Source: Micromonospora parathelypteridis
Lineage (GTDB): Bacteria; Actinomycetota; Actinomycetes; Mycobacteriales; Micromonosporaceae
NCBI RefSeq assembly: GCF_014201145.1
Contig: NZ_JACHDP010000001.1
Coordinates: forward strand, 5,828,001-5,892,000
Length of the DNA: 64,000 bases
Reading direction: 5' to 3'
Shown: piece by piece, positions 54,898-61,503 of the stretch
How the letters are laid out: each line of letters starts with the position of its first letter
Position numbering within the stretch: the stretch's first letter is position 1
Translations under genes and position numbers: made by a program
Notes under the pieces: generated by a model
The model's database searches: none
Told to the model about the DNA's origin: nothing
What the model saw: only the letters and a program-made list of their open reading frames with translations

Positions 54898-56321
54898 CAG
54901 CGGGTGTACTTCTTCACCGTGGAGTCCTTGGCCAGCCCGTCGGCCGCCTTCTGGATCCGGTCCGACCACTGCGTGGCGGTGATCCGCCTGTTCACCAGCT
55001 CGCCGGTGGCGTCGTCGACAGCCTTGGCCAGCGGGGCGTACCAGGTGCGGAAGCGGTAGGTGAAGGTCTCGGTGCCGGCCGCCCGGACCGCGTCGCGCAC
55101 CGAGCCGAGGCCGCTGCTCAGCGTGAGACCGTCGGTGGCTCCGGCCACGGCGGGCAGGGTCCCGGCGGTCTCGGCGAACGCCTTCGCCGACTGCTTGGAG
55201 AACAGGATCCGTAGGTATTCCATACCGCCGGCGGGATTCTTGGCCTTCGCCGGTACCAGGAACGATTCGCTGCTCGCCGCCTGCACCGCCGTGTGCTTCA
55301 GGGTGTCCGCCGTCGTCCGTGCGGGCACCGGAGCCATGACCATGTCGAAGTTCGCGGGCGTGACACCCTTCTGTTCACTCTCCAGCCAGGACCCGCAAGG
55401 GATGATCGCCGCCTTGCCCTGCGACCAGGCCGCCTGCGCCTCGGTGTGCGACAGCGCCTCGGAGCCGGACATTATGTAGCCCTTGCCGGCCAGCTCCGCG
55501 AACGCCTCGGCCGCGCCGAGCAGGCCCGGCGCCTTCCACGCGTTTGGCTCCAGGTTGTCAACGGCCTTGACCAGCGACGGTCCGCCGGTCTTGGCGGCCA
55601 TGCTGAGCAGCGGGTCGTTGATGTACTCCGGGTACTTGCCCTGGTATGTCCAGGGCGCGATGCCGGCTGCCCTGATGGTCGCGCAGAGTGTGAGCATGTC
55701 GTCCCAGGTCGTCGGGAAGGTCCAGCCCTTCGCCGCGAAGAGCGGCTTGGAATACCAGAGACCCCAGACGGTGTAGGTGAAGTTGAGCGTCAGCGGCACC
55801 GAGTCGAACGTGCCGTCGTCGACCACGCCGGGCAGCAACGTGTCGCGCACCGTCCTGCCCGGGTCGTCGAAGGCGGGAGCGTCGAGCAGTTCGCTGAGAT
55901 CGCTGACCTGCTTGGCGGAGACCAGCGTCGCGATATCGAGGCGGCTGGCACCGGTGTTGTCCACGACGTCCGGCGGGGTGTTCGCGACGAATCGAGGCTG
56001 CAACGCCTCGCCGATCTTCTGGATGCCCTGATGGTCGATCTTCGCGCCCGCGTACCTCTGGGCGTAGAGCGTCTCGGCGCGCTTGGCGTACTCGTCGCCG
56101 TATCCGCCCTTGAAGATCACGACCTCGAGCGGCGCGTCCGCCTTGACGCCCAGCGGGTTGTCGGCGCTCTTGGCGCCGGTGTTTCCGGCGGCGCGGTCCT
56201 GGTCATCGCTACCACTGGTCACGCACGCGCTCAGCAGGGGCAGCGTGACACCGGCGGTCACCGCCGCGCGCAGCACGGTTCGTCTCGTGGGGTACGGTCC
56301 GGACAGGGGTGAACGGTTCAT
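54897..56321 (-). CDS. Sugar-binding lipoprotein, NgcE-like
   Basis: 474 residues. The N-terminus YPTRRTVLRAAVTAGVTLPLL with lipobox LLSAC gives a Tat-type lipoprotein anchored at Cys 33. The mature part is an ABC solute-binding family 1 protein (VVIFKGGYGDEYAKRAETL, GLWYSKPLFAAKGWTFPTTW). The sequence opening and operon order (E-F-G) resemble the N-acetylglucosamine/chitobiose binding protein NgcE; the ligand is therefore likely an amino sugar. It is 16 bp after the SIS gene. Confidence 0.9.
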   Translation of the reverse strand: MNRSPLSGPYPTRRTVLRAAVTAGVTLPLLSACVTSGSDDQDRAAGNTGAKSADNPLGVKADAPLEVVIFKGGYGDEYAKRAETLYAQRYAGAKIDHQGIQKIGEALQPRFVANTPPDVVDNTGASRLDIATLVSAKQVSDLSELLDAPAFDDPGRTVRDTLLPGVVDDGTFDSVPLTLNFTYTVWGLWYSKPLFAAKGWTFPTTWDDMLTLCATIRAAGIAPWTYQGKYPEYINDPLLSMAAKTGGPSLVKAVDNLEPNAWKAPGLLGAAEAFAELAGKGYIMSGSEALSHTEAQAAWSQGKAAIIPCGSWLESEQKGVTPANFDMVMAPVPARTTADTLKHTAVQAASSESFLVPAKAKNPAGGMEYLRILFSKQSAKAFAETAGTLPAVAGATDGLTLSSGLGSVRDAVRAAGTETFTYRFRTWYAPLAKAVDDATGELVNRRITATQWSDRIQKAADGLAKDSTVKKYTR

Positions 56322-56337
56322 CAGCTGGGCCTTTTCC

Positions 56338-57087
56338 CTATGCGGTACGCCGGATGCGCCCGGCGTACCGCGCTTCGATGAGTTTGTTGTGCTCCCGCCC
56401 GCCCGGCACGTTGTCGGACAGATAGACCGGCGGGGTGACGTTGAGCGCCAGCAGCCGCGCCACCACCTCGGTGACGATCTGCTGGGCCAGCAGTGCTGCG
56501 GTGATCGACGAGACGGCCCCGACCGCGCCGTTGCCGTAGTCGAGGGACGCGTCGCCGTACGGTGCGCCGTTGTCGAGCACGACGTCGGCCAGGTCGGCGA
56601 GCTTGAGCCCGCTGTCGTGCCGCGACTCGACCCGAGCGGAGTGCTCGACCGAGGTGATCGCGATCAGCGCGTGTCCGCGCTGTTTCACCAGGTGTGCCAT
56701 CTCCACGACCGCGCCGTTGACGCCGGAGTTCGAGGCGATGACGAACGCGTCGTCGGGCTTGATCGGGGCGAGTGCGTAGAGGCGGTGGGCGATGTCGGGC
56801 GTGCGCTCGAGTTGCGGGTCACCGAGCACGTTCGTCGGCTCGCCGCCGTACAGGACGATGTCGCGTAGGGCGATCTTGTTGGTGGGGACGAGGCCGCCGG
56901 CCCGACCGGCGATCTCCATGGCGAGTGCCTCGGAGTGTCCGCAGCCGAACGCCTGGATCACCCCGCCGGCCTGCAGCGTCGCGGTCAGCAGATCGGCGGC
57001 CCGCGCCACCCGGTCGCCCTGGGTGGTGCTGACACGTTCGATGGCCTTGGTGATGACCTCGACATAGTCCGCGCTTGTGATCGTCAC
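56338..57087 (-). CDS. SIS-domain sugar-phosphate isomerase-like protein
   Basis: 249 residues with a SIS fold: QAFGCGHSEALAMEIAGRAGG and VIASNSGVNGAVVEMAH are the phosphosugar-binding loops. The closest group is UPF0309/GlmS-like SIS proteins found in amino-sugar loci. It likely isomerises, deaminates or removes an ether from a phosphorylated amino sugar; the exact reaction is not evident. Its ATG overlaps the RpiR stop by four bases. Confidence 0.9.
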   Translation of the reverse strand: MTITSADYVEVITKAIERVSTTQGDRVARAADLLTATLQAGGVIQAFGCGHSEALAMEIAGRAGGLVPTNKIALRDIVLYGGEPTNVLGDPQLERTPDIAHRLYALAPIKPDDAFVIASNSGVNGAVVEMAHLVKQRGHALIAITSVEHSARVESRHDSGLKLADLADVVLDNGAPYGDASLDYGNGAVGAVSSITAALLAQQIVTEVVARLLALNVTPPVYLSDNVPGGREHNKLIEARYAGRIRRTA

Positions 57088-58001
57088 AGCGGCTTTTCCT
57101 TCCGTGCTCGCTTGCGGTTCGCATTGGTGTCCGGCATCCGGTGTGCGTCGACGGCCCGCACGGTGAGTTCGAGAGCTTCGGCGGTGCGCTCGTAGGTGCG
57201 CTGTGCGACGGCGACGTAGATGAGATCGAGGATCAGCAACTGCGAGTGCAGCGCGGAGAGGGCCGCGAGCCGGAACGTGGTCTCGTGCACCGAGGTGGTG
57301 AAGACGACGTCGGCGACCTCGGCCAAAGGTGAGCGGGCGTACGAGGTGACCGCCACGGTCAGCGCGCCATGATCGGCGGCCTCGGCCAGCATCTCGATCG
57401 CCTCCCGGGTCCGACCGGAGTGCGACAGGCTGATCGCGACGTCGCCCGGCCCGAGCAGTGCGGCGTTGGTGAGGGCGGTGTGGGTGTCGGCGCGGTACCG
57501 CACCGGGACGCGGATGCGTTCGAGCCGGAACGCCATCTCGCTGCCGGCGGTGCCGCTGCTGCCCAGCCCGAAGATCTCCACTCGGCCGGCAGTGGCGATC
57601 GCGGCCGCCACCCGCTCGACCGCGACCGTGTCCAGGCCGGAGGCGGTCGCCTGGATGGCCCGGGTGTCCGCGGCGGTGATCACGTCGAGGACGCTGCCGA
57701 TCGGGTCCTCCGGCGCGATGTCCCCGGAGATGTCGGTCTCCCAGCGGGCCTGCTCTGCGCGCCCGGTCTCGGTCGCGACGGCCACGCGCAGGTTGGCGTA
57801 CCCCTTGAAGCCGAGTGCCCGGCTGAAGCGGGTGACCGTCGCGGTGGAGGTCCCGGATCGTTCGGCCAGGTCGACGATGCTGGCGTGCGCCGCCGTCTCC
57901 GGATCGTCGAGGATGGCCTCGGCGATCTTCGCCAGGGCCTCCGGCATGGTGGGCCCCTCCATGCGGAGCCGCACCAGCAGCCCGCCACTTTCACCCGTCA
58001 C
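57084..58001 (-). CDS. RpiR/MurR-family regulator
   Basis: 305 residues from GTG 58001 with AAGGA upstream. An N-terminal RpiR HTH (ASIVDLAERSGTSTATVTRF) is followed by a SIS sensor domain (IFGLGSSGTAGSEMAF, ISLSHSGRTREAIEML) that binds a phosphosugar. First gene of the amino-sugar operon and divergent from the kinase. A 15-bp palindrome in the shared promoter is a likely operator. Confidence 0.93.
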   Translation of the reverse strand: MTGESGGLLVRLRMEGPTMPEALAKIAEAILDDPETAAHASIVDLAERSGTSTATVTRFSRALGFKGYANLRVAVATETGRAEQARWETDISGDIAPEDPIGSVLDVITAADTRAIQATASGLDTVAVERVAAAIATAGRVEIFGLGSSGTAGSEMAFRLERIRVPVRYRADTHTALTNAALLGPGDVAISLSHSGRTREAIEMLAEAADHGALTVAVTSYARSPLAEVADVVFTTSVHETTFRLAALSALHSQLLILDLIYVAVAQRTYERTAEALELTVRAVDAHRMPDTNANRKRARKEKPL

Positions 58002-58067
58002 CAGTGATCGTCCTTTTCATCGATTAGCTCTGAGCATGAAAATTACGACCACATCGACGTCTGGTCA

Positions 58068-58082
58068 ATAGAAAATTTCTAT
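58068..58082. promoter_or_regulatory. 15-bp palindrome, likely RpiR operator
   Basis: ATAGAAAATTTCTAT is perfect about a central A, AT-rich in a GC-rich genome, and lies 15 bases before the kinase start in the RpiR/kinase intergenic region. RpiR proteins bind such A/T-rich inverted repeats. Confidence 0.6.
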
Positions 58083-58097
58083 GCTTCGATTTTCTGC

Positions 58098-59018
58098 ATG
58101 GATCTGGTACTGGGTGTTGACGCCGGAGGCACGGCGTCCCGGGCGGTCCTGGCGACCCGGGACGGCACCGTGGTGGGACGCGGCTCGGCGGGTCCGGGCA
58201 ACCCGACGGCTGCGGGACCGGCCGCTGCGCGCTCGATCGGCGCGGCGGTGCGCGAGGCCCTGGGAGAGCACGACCCCGCATCCGTGCGCAGCGGCGTCGC
58301 CGGCATCGCCGGCGCGGGCATCATGGCGGATCCAGGGATCGCCGCGGCCTTCACCGCCGAATGGGGCCAATGCGGACTCACCTGCCGGGTCACCGTGGTC
58401 GGAGACGCGGTGACGGCCTTCGCCGCAGGCACGTCGGCACCCTCGGGAGCGGTGCTCATCGCCGGCACCGGCGCCGTCGCCGCCCGAATCGACGACTGGC
58501 GCGTCAGCCGTACCGCCGACGGCCTCGGCTGGCTGCTGGGGGACGAAGGCTCGGGCATGTGGCTGGGCCTGCAGGCGGTCCGTTCGATCGCCCGGGCCTG
58601 GTCGGGTCCCACCGTGGACGCCGGACTGGCAGCCACGATCGCGGGGCAGGCCGGCGTGACCAGCTGCGACGAGCTCGTGCGCTGGGCCGGCCGCCAACAA
58701 CCCGCGGCATTCGCCGCGCTGGCACCCCTGGTCTGCGCTGGCGCCATGGCCGGCGACGCCCTCGCCGAGCGTTTGACCGCCGAGGCCGCCGATCGACTGG
58801 TCGCCACGCTCGCAGAGTTGGGCCCGCCACCCGGACCCGTCGTGCTCGCCGGCAGCTTGTTGACCAGGACCACGGCGGTGCGAACGGCCGTGCTGGCCAC
58901 CCTTGCCGGCTCGGTGGCAACCGCCCGGGACCCAGCGGTCGGCGCGGCCTGGCTCGCACTGCGCCAGATCACCGACCAGGAGGAGACGGCGCGCCTGCAC
59001 CAGCGCATGCTGGTGTGA
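58098..59018 (+). CDS. N-acetylglucosamine kinase-like (BadF/BadG ATPase family)
   Basis: 306 residues. The ASKHA fold is shown by the phosphate-1 loop LVLGVDAGGTASRAVLA, then VLIAGTGAVAARI and GWLLGDEGSGMWLG. The family includes N-acetylglucosamine kinases. It is divergent from the rpiR-SIS-ngc operon, so it should phosphorylate the imported amino sugar, providing substrate for the SIS protein. A promoter palindrome lies just before it. Confidence 0.92.
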   Translation: MDLVLGVDAGGTASRAVLATRDGTVVGRGSAGPGNPTAAGPAAARSIGAAVREALGEHDPASVRSGVAGIAGAGIMADPGIAAAFTAEWGQCGLTCRVTVVGDAVTAFAAGTSAPSGAVLIAGTGAVAARIDDWRVSRTADGLGWLLGDEGSGMWLGLQAVRSIARAWSGPTVDAGLAATIAGQAGVTSCDELVRWAGRQQPAAFAALAPLVCAGAMAGDALAERLTAEAADRLVATLAELGPPPGPVVLAGSLLTRTTAVRTAVLATLAGSVATARDPAVGAAWLALRQITDQEETARLHQRMLV

Positions 59019-59053
59019 CGGGGTTCCGGGAAAGTAGGAGCGCGATACCGCGG

Positions 59054-59085
59054 CGGCCTGACTGCGTAGATCGCAGATCAGGCCG
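59054..59085. terminator. Hairpin between kinase and sdpB-like genes
   Basis: CGGCCTGACTGCG and CGCAGATCAGGCCG pair over 13 bp with a single bulged A and a five-base loop, in the gap between convergent genes. Confidence 0.7.
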
Positions 59086-59156
59086 TTGCCATACGGCGAG
59101 ATACCCGACTTGGCCCCCGTCAGGCAGACGTCGAACCCAGGCCCCCGCGGCGCCGC

Positions 59157-60137
59157 CTACCCACTTGCTCGACGGGCACCGTGCACCCGCGCCACCACGA
59201 TCGCCGGTAGCGTGACCTGGTGTCCCACGGGCAACAGGTAGAGCAGCAGCGCCCCACTCATCGCGAGACCGAAGGTGACCAACTCCAGGACGACCGCGAT
59301 GCCGATGTGGAACGCCAGCCCGGCGACCAGTAGTACGCGGCGCAGCTCGGGGGGCAACAGCCGGGCCAGGGCCAGAGCGAACTCCAGCGCCAGCACCGAC
59401 CAGGTGAACAGCGTCACCCCCACTGCGGAACTGGTGGCCGCCTCGGTCAGCGGACGCAGGAAACCAGGCGGCTCGTACCCGGGTGTGCGGAGCCAGTAGA
59501 ACATCGCCGTTCCGTCGGCCCACTCGGTGACGCCAAGCTTGGCGATGCAGGCGTGCAGATACACGATGGCGACCTGGAGCCAGACGAGGACCAGGGCCGC
59601 GTGCGCGACCACCCGGCCGGCGCCGATCGCGGTGCCGGCCGGGGGTGGTTGCCAGTGCCACCGCCGGGGGTCGGTGAGGGCAATCGGGAGTAGCAACAGG
59701 CTGAGGGTGGCGGTGATGTGATCACCGCCGTCCAGCGCGGACAGGTTCGCGATCACGCTCCAGGAGATGTACCAGTGCGGCAGTGCCGTCCACCGGGGCC
59801 GCCAGCCGCTGGCCACCACGACCAGCACGGCGATCCCTATCCACCCGGCGAGCTGCCCCTGCCCGGCGGGCAGCGCACACCAGATGCCGGCGGCGGCCGG
59901 CCCGGTGCAGTCGGCGCTGTCCATCGACAGCAGGATCGCCGGCGGGTTGACCAACAGGGTGGCGCAGGTGCCGGTGGCCAGCAGCGTACGGGCCAGCCCG
60001 AATCCGCTCGACCAGGGCGCGACGGCCAGGGCCGGTCGGCAGCGCCGGCCGAGCCGGGCCAGCCACCGGTCTAGCAGGTCACCGTGAGCCGAGCCACCCG
60101 GGACGGCAGCACGGTCGGCAGGTCGTTCCAGGCCCAT
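59157..60137 (-). CDS. sdpB: SdpB-like multi-pass membrane protein
   Basis: 326 residues from ATG 60137, which has a near-perfect AGGAGGT site, seven bases away, inside the end of sdpA (67-base overlap). It has about seven membrane helices. Motifs WYISWSVIANLSALDGGDH, YLHACIAKLGVTEWADGTAMFYW belong to the HTTM/SdpB group. In Bacillus, SdpA and SdpB are needed to mature the cannibalism toxin SDP from SdpC, and the same order (C, A, B) occurs here, though rearranged. Confidence 0.88.
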   Translation of the reverse strand: MGLERPADRAAVPGGSAHGDLLDRWLARLGRRCRPALAVAPWSSGFGLARTLLATGTCATLLVNPPAILLSMDSADCTGPAAAGIWCALPAGQGQLAGWIGIAVLVVVASGWRPRWTALPHWYISWSVIANLSALDGGDHITATLSLLLLPIALTDPRRWHWQPPPAGTAIGAGRVVAHAALVLVWLQVAIVYLHACIAKLGVTEWADGTAMFYWLRTPGYEPPGFLRPLTEAATSSAVGVTLFTWSVLALEFALALARLLPPELRRVLLVAGLAFHIGIAVVLELVTFGLAMSGALLLYLLPVGHQVTLPAIVVARVHGARRASG

Positions 60138-60589
60138 GGCAGTACCTCCTGAAGGACGATCCCGGTGTCGCCGCAGAGCGTGCGCACGGTGGCGGTGTTG
60201 GCTACCGCGGTGGCCGGGGCGGCGGCCAGGCAGGTGGAGGGTTCGCCGTCACACTCTGTCCACGCGGACCCGTGCAGCCGGCGGGTGAGCAGTGAGATCT
60301 CGGCGCTGCGGGCGCGGTCCCGCTTGTCCAGGCCAGCCGGGCCGCGGCTGCCTCCCGAGGCGAGCCGCCACCGGCCGTCCCGGTCCGCGGCGTACGCCAC
60401 CGGACTGGGACGGCGGGGATCGCGAGTGAAGAACGCCCAGCCTTCCGGCACCAGTGCGCGGGCCACCGACCGGCCGGGTGGGGCAGGCATCGCAGCCACC
60501 GGCAGCACCGCGCGGGTGAGGTAGCCCACGAGGAGCACGGCGACTACCGCGCTCCCCGCGATCCACCGACCCAACCGTGTGTCATCCAC
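60071..60589 (-). CDS. sdpA: SdpA-like protein
   Basis: 172 residues; one N-terminal membrane helix (about 9-28), then a soluble part with VPEGWAFFTRDPRRP and YAADRDGRW, the SdpA family hallmark. With SdpB it is required for SDP toxin maturation. It starts six bases after the sdpC stop and overlaps sdpB. Confidence 0.88.
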   Translation of the reverse strand: MDDTRLGRWIAGSAVVAVLLVGYLTRAVLPVAAMPAPPGRSVARALVPEGWAFFTRDPRRPSPVAYAADRDGRWRLASGGSRGPAGLDKRDRARSAEISLLTRRLHGSAWTECDGEPSTCLAAAPATAVANTATVRTLCGDTGIVLQEVLPWAWNDLPTVLPSRVARLTVTC

Positions 60590-60595
60590 TGTGGA

Positions 60596-61234
60596 CTACT
60601 TGTATCGCAGGTCACGGGTGATGGACGCGATGAGTTCGTCCTGCACCAGTTTGGCCTGTGGCGCCGGGGTGCCGGCCATGTCCCACGACCAGCCGGAGAA
60701 AGCAGCGCCGAAGAGGGCCCGGACGGTACCGGCCTCCAGCAGGGTCGGCTTGTCCTCGTCCAAGTCGATGTAGGAGTCGGCCCGGACGACCTCGTACGCG
60801 TTCTGGAGTAGGGCGTCGTCGACCACGAGCACGGCGGAGTCCACGGTTTCCTTGCCGAATGTCTTGTCGAACACCTCGCGAGCCAGCGCGACGAGGGTGA
60901 CCAGCCCTTCGCGCACCGCGACCGGGTTGCCGCTCTGTATCCGCTGCACGATCATCGTGTCGGACCAGGTGTCCCGACGGGTCAACTCCGAATTGAGCGC
61001 ACCCTGGGCGTAGCGCAGCGCTGTCGTCCACCGTGTCGGCGGGCGCTTCAGGTTGACCAGCCGATAGGCCGCCGGCCCGTCGTTGAACAAGACCGCGTCG
61101 GAGACCTCGGTGGCCCGGTACTGCGGCGGCGGGCCAGGCCAGCCGGGGTCGGCCTGGCTCCGCGCTCCGAAGCCGAGGGACACCGTTGCCAGGGCCAGGA
61201 CGAGCAGGCCGAGCCAGGTCTTGCGGTGATTCAT
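60596..61234 (-). CDS. sdpC: SdpC-family toxin precursor
   Basis: 212 residues from ATG 61234, preceded by GGAGGT. A signal peptide (about 1-28) is followed by VSDAVLFNDGPAAYRLVNLK and a mostly helical remainder, as in SdpC precursors (203 residues in Bacillus). The mature toxin is a short peptide cut from the C-terminal half. Only a few Cys are present, so a disulfide as in SDP is not obvious. It is the first gene of the cassette and divergent from a SARP-like regulator. No SdpI-type immunity gene or SdpR is visible in the window. Confidence 0.8.
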   Translation of the reverse strand: MNHRKTWLGLLVLALATVSLGFGARSQADPGWPGPPPQYRATEVSDAVLFNDGPAAYRLVNLKRPPTRWTTALRYAQGALNSELTRRDTWSDTMIVQRIQSGNPVAVREGLVTLVALAREVFDKTFGKETVDSAVLVVDDALLQNAYEVVRADSYIDLDEDKPTLLEAGTVRALFGAAFSGWSWDMAGTPAPQAKLVQDELIASITRDLRYK

Positions 61235-61503
61235 GACTACCTCCCGCACATCAAGCGACTTCTCAGGAGCACCCTGCGCCTGACCGTCCCCGATCGATCC
61301 CCGGTTCGTCCCCGGCGGCGCCCTGGCCCCGCGCCGAATCACCACGGGACCGGTTCCGGGTGCCTTCGACGACGAGCTATGCATGCGTTCGCGGCAGTGT
61401 GACAATCCGAGGTGGCACGGCTCGTTCGGCTGGCGACCGAGCCGTCGGCCGCGCCATGTCCACAAGGGACGGCCCGACCGGCGCGGACGAGGGCGGGAGG
61501 TAC
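61235..61503. promoter_or_regulatory. Divergent promoter region, sdpC/SARP
   Basis: 269 bases between the two starts; no other gene fits. It must hold both promoters. I see no strong palindrome or repeat. Confidence 0.4.

Noticed and set aside
58060..58070. CTGGTC half-site as a DasR operator
   Set aside because: Only one half of the ACTGGTCTAGACCAGT consensus is present.
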